DNA from: Cronobacter dublinensis subsp. dublinensis LMG 23823
Lineage (GTDB): Bacteria > Pseudomonadota > Gammaproteobacteria > Enterobacterales > Enterobacteriaceae
DNA length: 64,000 nt
Assembly: GCF_001277235.1 (NCBI RefSeq)
Contig: NZ_CP012266.1
Coordinates: forward strand, 2,170,001 to 2,234,000
Direction of reading: 5' to 3'
Shown: one piece after another, positions 26,429-35,408 of the stretch
Numbering within the stretch: position 1 is the stretch's first letter
Layout of the letters: each line of letters starts with the position of its first letter
The notes under the pieces: model-generated
Databases searched by the model: none
What the model saw: the letters and a program-made list of their open reading frames with translations, nothing else
Told to the model about the DNA's origin: nothing
Position numbers and translations under genes: made by a program

Positions 26429-26620
26429 TGCGCAACCTGTAAGCACTGTTTAATTGAAGCATAGCGTATCCGGCATCAGGCAAAGAGACCGCCGCCAGCA
26501 GAACCGGCTTCCATTGCGGGCGTAGCTGCTCAGGCAGCAGGGTGAACAGCGGAATAAAGCAGAGCGTGGCGCCGGCCGGCGCCTGAAAACCTGCGCCTGA
26601 CGAACCTGAGCGCGGAGGAA
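26403..26620 (-). pseudogene. Possible remnant of a membrane-protein C-terminus
   Basis: One minus-strand frame runs about 70 codons without stop to a TAA at 26403-26405, overlapping the start of the GAF-GGDEF gene. It encodes a hydrophobic helix (ATLCFIPLFTLLPEQL) and a short tail, reading like the end of an inner-membrane protein, but there is no start codon with a ribosome site, and stops lie just upstream. It may be the stump of a deleted gene or chance. Confidence 0.25.
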
Positions 26621-26817
26621 GGCCGATGACGGTTTAGCTGCTCAGATGCGCTCTTCATACCAGTATCCGGTGACGAAACCCAGTCATCTTAGTAACCCAG
26701 GATCGTCCCTGGCAAGTACTTTAAAGCGCAACGAGAAACAATTGGTCACATTCTGAAAAGAAACGGCAGTTCAATATGTTATTGCTGTGACGTTGTCACG
26801 ATAAGGTTGCGGCGACG
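26447..26817. other. Intergenic region between the two diguanylate cyclase genes
   Basis: Apart from the possible gene remnant in its left half, nothing coding is visible. The right half (26640-26817) is AT-richer and holds a small palindrome, GTGAC-GTT-GTCAC at 26787-26799, about 20 bases from the dgcF stop. It has no T-run and cannot be assigned. Confidence 0.4.
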
Positions 26818-28263
26818 TTATGACAAATGCTGCGCCAGATGCAGCGTCGACTGATGTTCTTCATGTACCGACGTGCGGTTGCGTCCCTGCCGTTTGGACT
26901 GGTACAGCAGGCCGTCCGCCTCGCGCATCAGGCGGTTGAAGGCGTCGCTGACGCTGTCGCGCGGCGCGGCGTCATAGCCAAGCCCGATACTGACGCTGAT
27001 GTGCATGGTGCGATTGTCGCAAACCACAGGCTCACCCGCGACCTGCTGGCGGATAGCTTCGGCCAGCAGACAGGCGCGATCAAGCGTCACGCCAGGGCAT
27101 ACCACCACAAACTCCTCCCCGCCCATACGCGCCACGCGGCCTTCGTCACCCGCTATTTTACGCAGCTTCTGGCCGAACGCCGCCAGCACCGCGTCGCCGC
27201 ATTCGTGTCCGTGGTTATCGTTAATGCTTTTGAAGTGATCGAGATCCATCAGCATCACGCACAGCGGGCGTCCGGCAAGCGCCGGGTTGTTATCGTCGCG
27301 CGCGAGCGTCTCGAAAAGCCCGGAGCGCGAATAAACGCCGGTCAGATGGTCGTAATTGGCGCGCCGGGAGATCTGCGCCAGCAGTTCGTTAATGGCGCTG
27401 ACGCTGACCGCCACAATCGCCGGGCAAATCGCGATAGTCGCCACGCCAAGCCGCACCGAGAACATCTGGCTGCCGACCGAGAGCTTCGCGGAGCTGATTT
27501 CAATAATACCGTTACTGACGAGGATAATCTGCAACACGCCGGTACAGAGCGTTAAGAAACAGGTCACGTTCAGCGGGTAGCGCACCGCGCACCAGATAAG
27601 CGCGGCCACCGGAAACGCCAGACAGCCCGCCCCGCCAATCACGACCGAAGCCGCAAGCGACGCCACCAGCGCCAGCAGCGGCCAGAGTTGCTCAGGCGAG
27701 ACCCGCGCAGGCCAGGACGGACGCGCAAGCGTCAGGATCCACGGCATCAGCAGCACGCCGGTGGAGAACTGCTCGCTGAACCAGTCGCACAGCAGCGGCA
27801 AAAAGCCCTGCGCGTTGACGCCAAGACTGCCCGTCGCGCCGAAAAACCCGCACAGCAGCGCGGCGACCAGGCAGTAGTTAAAGAGCCGCAGCGCGTTTAT
27901 CGGGCGCGAAAGCGCCGGGCCGCGGCGTTTATCGCGCACCAGCAGCAGCGCCACCGTGACGATAAACACCATATTGGAAAAGTTAATCAGCAGCGACGCG
28001 GAACCCCAGCTGGTGGTCATCGCGTCATAGGCGAGCATCGCCACATAACAGATGGCGTAATAGCCCGGCCGGTTAAGGAACGGATAGCGCGCGAAAACCG
28101 CCGCCATCACCGCATTGAGCGGCCAGAACAGCGACAGCGGCTCGACCAGACGCATCATGGCGCCCAGAAAGTAAAACAGCGTGGTCAGGAGAAAGAGGAG
28201 GGATGCGTTTAGCAACATCCTGTTTTCACGAAAACCAGTCAGCGTCGCCTGGTTAAAAAACAT
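26818..28263 (-). CDS. dgcF: Membrane diguanylate cyclase DgcF (YneF)
   Basis: About eight hydrophobic helices (residues 15-300, MASE1-like) precede a GGDEF domain with the active motif GGEEF at 381-385. The residues normally forming the upstream RxxD inhibitory site are GDEG, so feedback inhibition by c-di-GMP is unlikely. The position between uxaB and yneG/glsB is that of E. coli yneF. The native input signal is unknown. At 481 residues it is much longer than the 315-residue E. coli annotation, because the N-terminal membrane domain is intact here. Confidence 0.85.
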   Translation of the reverse strand: MFFNQATLTGFRENRMLLNASLLFLLTTLFYFLGAMMRLVEPLSLFWPLNAVMAAVFARYPFLNRPGYYAICYVAMLAYDAMTTSWGSASLLINFSNMVFIVTVALLLVRDKRRGPALSRPINALRLFNYCLVAALLCGFFGATGSLGVNAQGFLPLLCDWFSEQFSTGVLLMPWILTLARPSWPARVSPEQLWPLLALVASLAASVVIGGAGCLAFPVAALIWCAVRYPLNVTCFLTLCTGVLQIILVSNGIIEISSAKLSVGSQMFSVRLGVATIAICPAIVAVSVSAINELLAQISRRANYDHLTGVYSRSGLFETLARDDNNPALAGRPLCVMLMDLDHFKSINDNHGHECGDAVLAAFGQKLRKIAGDEGRVARMGGEEFVVVCPGVTLDRACLLAEAIRQQVAGEPVVCDNRTMHISVSIGLGYDAAPRDSVSDAFNRLMREADGLLYQSKRQGRNRTSVHEEHQSTLHLAQHLS

Positions 28264-28380
28264 AATCTATCGCTTACGGCTGGGCGGCGGCTGAGAAACA
28301 GCCCCGGGATAACGGAATGGCAGTAATATTAACACGTTTTTATAACAAATTTATTTGAGTTTCGGAAAACCGCGCCGCCG

Positions 28381-28728
28381 CTAAGGGTTCATCTCCTGCA
28401 CCAGCCAGCGGTGGATAACCGACACAATGTACGCCTGCTGCGCGACGCTCAGCGCTACCCCCGCCGGAATGTCGTGCCACTTCGCAAGGCACCCGCGACA
28501 GCAGGTGGCCGTGGCGTGCTGGGCGATAAACACCGGATGACCGCGCATCGGCGTCTGTTTGCCGTCATTCGCAGGCGCGGCGGGCGCCAGCCGTTTGGCG
28601 ATAAAGTCCGCCGCGTGCTGGTCAATGACCGCCGGGCCTTTATCCCAGCAATATTGCCGCTCTTTCGCGCCGAGATGAAAACGGCGGCGAAAGGCGGAGC
28701 GGTTCAGGCGCGCGAACAGCGCATCCAT
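28381..28728 (-). CDS. yneG: YneG family (DUF4186) protein
   Basis: The 115-residue protein begins MDALFARLNRSAFRRRFHL, the family opening, and has a C-x-x-C pair in ATCCRGCLAKWH next to a conserved QHATATCC stretch. Function is unknown; the cysteines could bind metal. It follows glsB by nine bases in the same order as E. coli glsB-yneG. Confidence 0.88.
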   Translation of the reverse strand: MDALFARLNRSAFRRRFHLGAKERQYCWDKGPAVIDQHAADFIAKRLAPAAPANDGKQTPMRGHPVFIAQHATATCCRGCLAKWHDIPAGVALSVAQQAYIVSVIHRWLVQEMNP

Positions 28729-28737
28729 GGTGCCTCC

Positions 28738-29664
28738 TCAGAAAATTGACCGGCCAATCTCGCGGGCGAGAATTTCCAGCGCCGCGATGCCCGCCAGCGA
28801 GTTCCCGGCGCTATCGAGCGCCGGGCTCCAGACCGCGATGGACATCTCATGCGGCACCACGGCGATGATCCCGCCGCCGACGCCCGATTTCCCCGGCATC
28901 CCGACGCGCCAGGCGAATTCGCCTGAGCTTTCATACATGCCGCTGGTCGCCATCAGCGCGTTAACCTGGCGTGCCTGGACCGGGCTAATGACCGGCGTGT
29001 CGGGGTGCGCCGCCCTTCCCTGATTGGCAAGAAACAGAAACGTGCGGGCAAGCTCCGCGCAGCTCATTTTCAGCGCGCAGTAGTGGAAATAGTTTTGCAG
29101 CACGGTAATGACGTCGTTATGGAAATTACCGAAGGATTTCATCAGATACGCGATGGCGGCGTTGCGGGCCGAATGTTCGAACTCCGAGCGCGCCACGCGG
29201 GTGTCATAGGCGATATCCTGCGCGCCGCAGAGGCTTCGCACCACTTCCAGCATCCGCTGTTTCGGCGCGCTCAGCCGGGTTTGCAGCATATCGCAAACCA
29301 CCAGCGCGCCGGCGTTGATAAACGGGTTGCGCGGTTTGCCCTGCTCCAGCTCCAGCTGCACCAGCGAGTTAAAGGGCTGACCGGACGGGTCTTTGCCCAC
29401 CCGCTGCCAGATCTCGCTGTCGTCATAGCGGCCCATCGCAAGGACGAGGCTCAGCACTTTAGAGATAGACTGAATGGAAAAGCGCTCGTCGGCATCGCCT
29501 GCGCTGAAGAACTCGCCGTTGACGGTACAGACGGCGATGCCAAGCCGGTCGGCGGGCACATCCGCCAGCGCCGGAATATAATCGGCCACCTTGCCCTGAG
29601 AGGCGAGCGGGCGCACCTGTTCGAGAATTGAAGCCAGTAAATCGTTGTTAAGCTTGTGGGTCAC
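28738..29664 (-). CDS. glsB: Glutaminase B
   Basis: This serine-dependent beta-lactamase-fold enzyme hydrolyses L-glutamine to glutamate and ammonia. The SIQSISK motif carries the catalytic Ser and Lys near residue 65, and conserved KSFGNF and KSGVGGGI segments follow. From GTG 29664 it is 308 residues, the length of E. coli GlsB (YneH); the extra 15 residues from ATG 29709 have no counterpart. It is probably the first gene of glsB-yneG. Confidence 0.95.
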   Translation of the reverse strand: MTHKLNNDLLASILEQVRPLASQGKVADYIPALADVPADRLGIAVCTVNGEFFSAGDADERFSIQSISKVLSLVLAMGRYDDSEIWQRVGKDPSGQPFNSLVQLELEQGKPRNPFINAGALVVCDMLQTRLSAPKQRMLEVVRSLCGAQDIAYDTRVARSEFEHSARNAAIAYLMKSFGNFHNDVITVLQNYFHYCALKMSCAELARTFLFLANQGRAAHPDTPVISPVQARQVNALMATSGMYESSGEFAWRVGMPGKSGVGGGIIAVVPHEMSIAVWSPALDSAGNSLAGIAALEILAREIGRSIF

Positions 29665-29711
29665 CAGAGACTCCCGGCGCGAATAACGTTCGGGCCGGGA
29701 GTATATCAACC

Positions 29712-31301
29712 TCAGGCGGGAAGACGAAAGCGCGAGACGGCATCCGTGAGACGACGCGATTCATCGCGCAGGCGTAGCGATGCTTGCGTGGTGTGCTGCA
29801 CCAGCGATCCGGTTTCGTCCGCCACCTGGTTGAGCGCGCCGATCCGCTGCGTCACCTGATGAATGCTTTCACCCTGATTCACCGTGGCTACGGCGATTTC
29901 ACCCAGCAGCCCCGTCAGATGACTGACCAGCGCCATCACCCGTTGCAGATTCTCTTCAAGTTTCGACACCGCCTCCGAGCCTTTTTCAATCCCCTGCAGG
30001 GAGTGGTGAATGAGCGCCTGGATAGTCTGCGTCGAATGGCTGCTCTTGCGCGCGAGCAGCCCGACCTCTTTCGCCACCACGGCGAAACCGCGTCCGTGGT
30101 TGCCCGCGTGCGCCGCTTCTATCGCCGCATTAAGCGCCAGAATGTTGGTCTGGAAGGCGACGCTGTCGATCATCGCGACGATCCCTCGCATCTCGGAGGA
30201 GCGCGAGACGATATCCTGCATCGAGTGGTTCACGGTCTGCATCATCGCGTCGCCGCCCTCGGCGACGCCGCGCGCTTCGTCGGCGCGGGCATTCGCCACA
30301 CGGGCATATTCGCTGTTCTCTTCCACATGCGCTTCGAGCGTTTCGATATGCGACGTCACTTTACGCAGTTCTTCCGCCTGCAGCGTTGAGTGGCTAAAGA
30401 GCTGTTCATTGCCCGCCGCCAGCTCGCTGATATTCGCCACCATCGCGGAGGTCGCCTCGCGCACGTCGCTCACCAGCTGTTGCAGGCCGCCCTGCATCTG
30501 GCCAATGCTCTCGCTGAGTTCAGCCACCTCCCGGTTCACTAACTTATCCGCAGGCAGCGGCGTGCACAGATCCCCTGCCGCCAGCCGGTTGATATGGTCG
30601 ATAAGCCGACGCAGCGGGCGGATAACCCAGACGGCCACGCTGCGCCACACCAGCACGGCAATCACCAGCAGCACGCCCAGCGCCACGATAAACATCCGCT
30701 GCGCCTGCTCAAGCCCACCCAGCAGGTCACGGCTGTCCCGGTCCGCGCGCTGCGCGTTATCGCGCTGATAGCGGGCGAAGTTGTCGTTAAAATCGGCCTG
30801 GAACGCCTGCACCGGCACCGCGAAAAACGCATCGATGCTGTTAGTGGTGACCAGCCCGTCCGCCTGCTCTTTCAGCGCGCTGTAGAAGTTCTGATAGCTC
30901 GCCTTCAGCGGGTCGTCCTTCACCGGGTTGAGCTTGTCGTAACGCGCAAACGCGCTGTGGGAGCGTTTCAGCGCCGACTGCGCCTCATCCATCAGGCTGT
31001 TCCAGCTGCCTACCGAGCCGGTTTCTTTATCCTGCATAAACCAGATGCCCGCTCGGTTCAGCAGGTCGCTTGCCATCAGCAGCGTGACGCGGGCGTCGTC
31101 CATCGCCGCCTGCTGCTGGCGCTGCGCCTCGCGGTGCTGTACCTGCTGTTGCGTCTCGCCAAGCAGCGAGGAGAGCATCAGCGTGGAGAGAATTTGCAGT
31201 GCGGAGAAAAGCGTAATAACACACAGAATACCGGCCATCAGCCCGAAACGGCGGCGTGGCGTCAGGCGCCGGAGCGCGCAGGAAATTTTAGTTAGGTTCA
31301 T
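29712..31301 (-). CDS. Methyl-accepting chemotaxis protein
   Basis: The 529-residue receptor has helices at about 20-42 and 203-222, a periplasmic four-helix-bundle-like ligand domain between them, a HAMP segment (225-275) and a cytoplasmic signalling domain with the hairpin tip IDSVAFQTNILALNAAIEAA (about 377-396). Its C-terminus, SRFRLPA, lacks the NWETF-type pentapeptide that tethers CheR/CheB, so adaptation would depend on major receptors. The ligand is unknown. It is inserted between glsB and sad relative to E. coli. Confidence 0.92.
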   Translation of the reverse strand: MNLTKISCALRRLTPRRRFGLMAGILCVITLFSALQILSTLMLSSLLGETQQQVQHREAQRQQQAAMDDARVTLLMASDLLNRAGIWFMQDKETGSVGSWNSLMDEAQSALKRSHSAFARYDKLNPVKDDPLKASYQNFYSALKEQADGLVTTNSIDAFFAVPVQAFQADFNDNFARYQRDNAQRADRDSRDLLGGLEQAQRMFIVALGVLLVIAVLVWRSVAVWVIRPLRRLIDHINRLAAGDLCTPLPADKLVNREVAELSESIGQMQGGLQQLVSDVREATSAMVANISELAAGNEQLFSHSTLQAEELRKVTSHIETLEAHVEENSEYARVANARADEARGVAEGGDAMMQTVNHSMQDIVSRSSEMRGIVAMIDSVAFQTNILALNAAIEAAHAGNHGRGFAVVAKEVGLLARKSSHSTQTIQALIHHSLQGIEKGSEAVSKLEENLQRVMALVSHLTGLLGEIAVATVNQGESIHQVTQRIGALNQVADETGSLVQHTTQASLRLRDESRRLTDAVSRFRLPA

Positions 31302-31377
31302 GTTTTTCTTCGTTAAACAGCGAAAACCTCGGCGAGTCTACAAAGCAAAAATGACAGAACCATGTCAGTAAAATGAC

Positions 31378-31402
31378 AAAGGGCCGCGACAGCGGCCCTT
31401 TT
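31378..31402 (-). terminator. Intrinsic terminator after sad
   Basis: GGGCCGC and GCGGCCC pair around the four-base loop GACA, with A- and T-runs on the two sides (AAAGGG...CCCTTTT). It lies just past the sad stop and may insulate sad from the chemoreceptor gene. Confidence 0.8.
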
Positions 31403-31424
31403 GATGCTGGCGTGACGCCACGAT

Positions 31425-32813
31425 TCAGCGGCGGTTTTTCCAGACGGTCTGGATATTACAGAACTCATACAGGCCGAAGTGCGACAGCTCGCGACCAAAG
31501 CCGCTCTTCTTCACGCCGCCGAACGCCACGCGGGCGTCGCTCGCGCAGTAGCCGTTAATAAAGACGCCGCCGCACTCCAGGCGCGCCGCGAAATCGTTCG
31601 CGCGCGCGTCATCGGCGGTCCAGACCGTGGCGCACAGGCCGAACTCGCTATCGTTGGCAAGCTCAAGGGCGTGTTCGGCGTCGCGCGCCACGCTGATGGC
31701 CGCCACCGGGCCGAACAGCTCCTGGCGAAACGCCGTCATGTCGCGCGTCACGTTGCCGAGCACCGTCGGCGCATAGTAGTTAGCAGCACCGGCAATCTTC
31801 TCGCCGCCGAGCAGCAGGGTCGCGCCCTCACTTAAGGTTGCCGTCACCTGCGCGTGGAGTTCGTCACGCAAATCGTAACGCGCCATCGGGCCGAGGAAGG
31901 TCCCTTCATCGGTCGGCGCGCCCATTTTCAGCGCCTGCGCGGCCGCCACGAATTTTTCGGTGAAAGCATCGGCGATGCCCGCTTCCACGATAAAACGCTT
32001 CGAGGCGGCGCAGACCTGCCCGGTGTTCTGGTAGCGCCCTGCCACGGCCGCCTTCACGGCCTCGTCGAGGTCGGCATCCGCCAGCACGATAAAGGGATCG
32101 GAGCCGCCCAGCTCCAGCACGCATTTTTTCAGCGCCGCCCCCGCCTGCGCGCCGATAGCGGCACCCGCGCGCACGCTGCCGGTAACGGTAACCGCAGAGA
32201 TACGCGAGTCGTTAATCGCCTGGCTGACGCCGTCGTTGGTGGCGTTAATCACCTCAAACACGCCGGCCGGCACGCCCGCGTCTTCGAAAATCTCGTTAAT
32301 CAGCAGCGCACAGCCCATCACGTTCGGGGCGTGTTTAAGCAGGTACGTGTTGCCCGCAAGCAGAATGGGCACCGCGCCGCGCATTACCTGCCACAGCGGG
32401 AAGTTCCACGGCATCACGGCGAGAATGGGCCCGAGCGGGCGATATTCAATCACCGCCTGCTGGTTTTCCACCTGCGTCGGCGCGGTTGCGAGCATCGAAG
32501 GCCCGTGCTGGGCATACCAGTCGCAGAGCGCGGCGGATTTCGCGACTTCGCCACGCGCCTGAGCGATAGGTTTGCCCATTTCGGCGGTGATCATCTGCGC
32601 CAGCGCTTCGGCGCGGGCGCGCAGCGCGTTACCGATATTGATGAGCGTCTGAGCGCGTTCATCAACGCGGGTGGCGCGCCAGCGACGAAAGCCTGCGCTG
32701 ACGGAGGTTATTGCTTCTTCAACCTGTGCGGCGCTTGCCAGCGGGTACGCCGCCAGGGTTTCGCCGGTGGCCGGGTTAACGGAAATCGCGTGGGTCGCAG
32801 GGGAAATGCTCAT
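31425..32813 (-). CDS. sad: Succinate-semialdehyde dehydrogenase Sad (YneI)
   Basis: This NAD-preferring aldehyde dehydrogenase oxidises succinate semialdehyde to succinate, in putrescine and 4-aminobutyrate breakdown. It has MPWNFPLWQ, the catalytic Glu in LELGGSDPFIVL (about 230) and the Cys in NTGQVCAASKRF (about 263). It is 462 residues from ATG 32813, as in E. coli. The divergent ptrR gene encodes its known local regulator. Confidence 0.96.
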   Translation of the reverse strand: MSISPATHAISVNPATGETLAAYPLASAAQVEEAITSVSAGFRRWRATRVDERAQTLINIGNALRARAEALAQMITAEMGKPIAQARGEVAKSAALCDWYAQHGPSMLATAPTQVENQQAVIEYRPLGPILAVMPWNFPLWQVMRGAVPILLAGNTYLLKHAPNVMGCALLINEIFEDAGVPAGVFEVINATNDGVSQAINDSRISAVTVTGSVRAGAAIGAQAGAALKKCVLELGGSDPFIVLADADLDEAVKAAVAGRYQNTGQVCAASKRFIVEAGIADAFTEKFVAAAQALKMGAPTDEGTFLGPMARYDLRDELHAQVTATLSEGATLLLGGEKIAGAANYYAPTVLGNVTRDMTAFRQELFGPVAAISVARDAEHALELANDSEFGLCATVWTADDARANDFAARLECGGVFINGYCASDARVAFGGVKKSGFGRELSHFGLYEFCNIQTVWKNRR

Positions 32814-32951
32814 CAATGGCCTCTCTTCTCAGGGGTTATGCGCGACGATTTTTTGCGCGGCATCGTCAAAGTCATTGCCATAGCCTGGCCTGCTCTGCTA
32901 TTTCTGAAAAGTGAATAATATTGACGATTCCATTCACCCGGAGAGAATGCA

Positions 32952-33827
32952 ATGGATTTAACCCAGCTTGAGATGTTCAACGCCGTGGCCGAAACCGGCA
33001 GCATCACCGCCGCCGCCCAGCGTGTACACCGGGTGCCGTCGAACCTGACCACCCGTATCCGCCAGCTCGAAGAGGATTTGGGCGTCGATCTGTTTATCCG
33101 CGAGAACCAGCGCCTGAAGCTCGCCCCGGCGGGCCACAGTTTTCTCGCCTACAGCAAACGCATCCTGGCGCTGGTGCAGGAGGCGCGCGAAGTGGTCTGC
33201 GGCGAAGAGCCGCAGGGCATTTTCTCGCTAGGGTCGCTGGAGAGCACTGCCGCGGTGCGCATCCCTGCCGTGCTCGCCGCCTTTAACCAGCGCTACCCGA
33301 AAATCCAGTTCGATCTGGCGACCGGCCCATCCGGCACCATGCTCGACGGCGTGCTGGCGGGCGAGCTGAGCGCCGCGTTTGTCGACGGGCCGGTGTTGCA
33401 CCCGAACCTGGAAGGCATGCCGGTGTTCCGTGAAGAGATGATGCTGGTGGCGCATGCCGGTCATCCGCCGGTGACACGCGCCCAGGCGATTAACGGCGCG
33501 AGTATTTACGCCTTTCGCGCCAACTGCTCTTACCGGCGGCATTTTGAAAGCTGGTTTAAAGAGGACCAGGCGATGCCCGGTAAAATTCACGAAATGGAGT
33601 CGTACCACGGGATGCTGGCGTGCGTGGTGGCCGGCGCGGGGGTGGCGATGATCCCGCGCAGCATGCTGGAGAGCATGCCGGGGAGTCATCAGGTGCAGGC
33701 GTGGCCGCTCGCCGATAAATGGCAGTTTATCGATACCTGGCTTATCTGGCGGCGCGGCGCGAAAACCCGCCAGCTGGCGGCCTTTACTGAACTGCTGCCG
33801 CCGTCGCCGACACCCGCTTTTGCATAA
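32952..33827 (+). CDS. ptrR: LysR-type regulator PtrR (YneJ)
   Basis: The 291-residue protein has an N-terminal winged HTH (MDLTQLEMFNAVAETGSITA, with AAQRVHRVPSNLTTRIRQLE) and a periplasmic-binding-like effector domain. Similarity to E. coli PtrR is high across its length. It is divergent from sad with 138 bases between, where LysR-type sites are expected. GGAGAG precedes the ATG. The last 44 bases overlap the convergent acetyltransferase gene. Confidence 0.95.
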   Translation: MDLTQLEMFNAVAETGSITAAAQRVHRVPSNLTTRIRQLEEDLGVDLFIRENQRLKLAPAGHSFLAYSKRILALVQEAREVVCGEEPQGIFSLGSLESTAAVRIPAVLAAFNQRYPKIQFDLATGPSGTMLDGVLAGELSAAFVDGPVLHPNLEGMPVFREEMMLVAHAGHPPVTRAQAINGASIYAFRANCSYRRHFESWFKEDQAMPGKIHEMESYHGMLACVVAGAGVAMIPRSMLESMPGSHQVQAWPLADKWQFIDTWLIWRRGAKTRQLAAFTELLPPSPTPAFA

Positions 33828-34260
33828 ACAGGCTGAGCGGATCGGGCTGATAGGTCGCGAACGGCCCGGTGTGATGATAGCCGCAGCGCTCGTAGAGTTT
33901 TACCGCCGCATGCTGGTGAATGCCGGTTTCCAGCTGCAGCGTATGGCAGCCGCGCGCCCGCGCGGCCTGCTCCAGCGCCGCCATCAGTTTCTCGCCGAGC
34001 TTCTGCCCGCGGTGGCGCTCATCAATATAGACCCGTTTTATTTCACCGCAGCCCTCGCCCGTCAGCAGTACCGCGCCGCAGCCTGCCGCCCCGTCTTCAT
34101 GGCGGATCACCATAAAAATCAGCGCGTCGTCATCAATGTCCGCCAGATCAACCAGATGGTTGCTCTCGGCCGGGTACAGCGTGTTCTGATACGCATCAAG
34201 GGCGGCAATCAGCGCCCGGCTTTCGGCGGTGGCGGGTGACGCGAGGGTTATCTGGTACAT
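33784..34260 (-). CDS. GNAT-family N-acetyltransferase
   Basis: The 158-residue protein has the GNAT core GEIKRVYIDERHRGQKLGEKLMAALE (acetyl-CoA loop R-G-x-K-L-G) and a C-terminal YERCGYHHTGPF motif common to the family. The substrate is unknown. AGGAG lies just before the ATG. Its 3' end overlaps ptrR on the opposite strand, so transcription of one could dampen the other. Confidence 0.9.
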   Translation of the reverse strand: MYQITLASPATAESRALIAALDAYQNTLYPAESNHLVDLADIDDDALIFMVIRHEDGAAGCGAVLLTGEGCGEIKRVYIDERHRGQKLGEKLMAALEQAARARGCHTLQLETGIHQHAAVKLYERCGYHHTGPFATYQPDPLSLFMQKRVSATAAAVQ

Positions 34261-34430
34261 CGGTGCGCTCCTGTATTGTTTTTATTAGCTTTACGGGCTC
34301 CAGCCAGTTCGCGCAAGCCGCCGGTCAGAGGATTGTCTTATAACACTCCCAGAAATAAGCAAAGGGGATTTCCGGGCATGGCCCTGTGCAGGTACTCTGT
34401 CGGGAAAAAGGGTTAACAAGGAATGACGCC

Positions 34431-35375
34431 ATGAACAACCAGGCACGAAAAGTGATGATTATCGGCGCAGGCAATGTCGGCACCGCCGCCGCGTGGGCCC
34501 TGCTCAACCAGAATATCGGCGAGGAGCTGATTCTGGTGGATCTGGACGCCGCACGCGTCGAGGGGCACTGTCAGGATCTGCGCGACGCCGCGGCGTATAT
34601 GCCAGGGATGGTGAAAATCTCCACCCGCCAGGCGAGCGACTGCGCGGATGTGGATATCGCGGTGATCACCGTCTCCGGCGGCGCGCTGAAGCCCGGCCAG
34701 ACCCGGCTTGACGAGCTCACCAACACCGCGCGCATCGTCGGGCAGATAGTCCCGCAGATGATGGCGGGCGGCTTCAACGGCATTTTTCTCGTGGCCACCA
34801 ACCCCTGCGACATCATCACCTGGCAGGTCTGGAGGCTCTCCGGTCTGCCGCGCAATCAGGTGATCGGCACCAGCGTCTGGCTCGATACCACGCGCCTGCG
34901 CCGCACGCTCGCCGAGGCGCTCGATATCGGCCCGCAGAGCATCGACGCCTTTATCCTGGGCGAGCATGGCGATACCCAGTTCCCGGTCTGGTCGCACTCC
35001 TCAGTCTACGGCTCGCCGGTGGCGCAGGTCTATGAACGCAAAACCGGTCAGCCGCTCGACACCGCAGCCCTTGCCGACCGCGTGCGCAAACTGGGTTTTG
35101 AGATTTACGCCCGCAAAGGTTGTACCGAATATGGCATTGCCGGCACGATTGCCGAGATCTGCCGTAATATCTTTACCGGCAGCCATCGGGCGCTGGCGGT
35201 ATCGTGCATTCTGGATGGCGAATATGGCGTGAGTAACGTGGCGGTGGGCGTGCCTGCGGTACTTGCCCAGAGCGGCGTGCAGCAGATTATCGAACTGCAG
35301 CTGGAAGGCGAAGAGCAGGCGAAGTTTCAGCACTCCGTGGCGGTAATCAAAGAGAATATCGCCCGCCTGCCCTGA
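34431..35375 (+). CDS. L-lactate dehydrogenase-like NAD-dependent 2-hydroxyacid dehydrogenase
   Basis: The 314-residue enzyme has an N-terminal Rossmann motif (IIGAGNVGTAAAW), NPCDIITW, and the active-site LGEHGDTQFPVW with proton-relay His. The loop deciding substrate is SGGALKPGQTRLD: where lactate dehydrogenases have Gln and malate dehydrogenases Arg before KPG, this one has Leu. That suggests a bulkier 2-oxoacid such as 2-oxoisocaproate (inference). I start at ATG 34431 behind AAGGA; the in-frame start at 34386 lacks support. E. coli has no NAD-linked L-LDH of this family. Confidence 0.87.
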   Translation: MNNQARKVMIIGAGNVGTAAAWALLNQNIGEELILVDLDAARVEGHCQDLRDAAAYMPGMVKISTRQASDCADVDIAVITVSGGALKPGQTRLDELTNTARIVGQIVPQMMAGGFNGIFLVATNPCDIITWQVWRLSGLPRNQVIGTSVWLDTTRLRRTLAEALDIGPQSIDAFILGEHGDTQFPVWSHSSVYGSPVAQVYERKTGQPLDTAALADRVRKLGFEIYARKGCTEYGIAGTIAEICRNIFTGSHRALAVSCILDGEYGVSNVAVGVPAVLAQSGVQQIIELQLEGEEQAKFQHSVAVIKENIARLP

Positions 35376-35408
35376 AATATGACGGCGCCCGGCAGGGGCG
35401 CCAGACGC

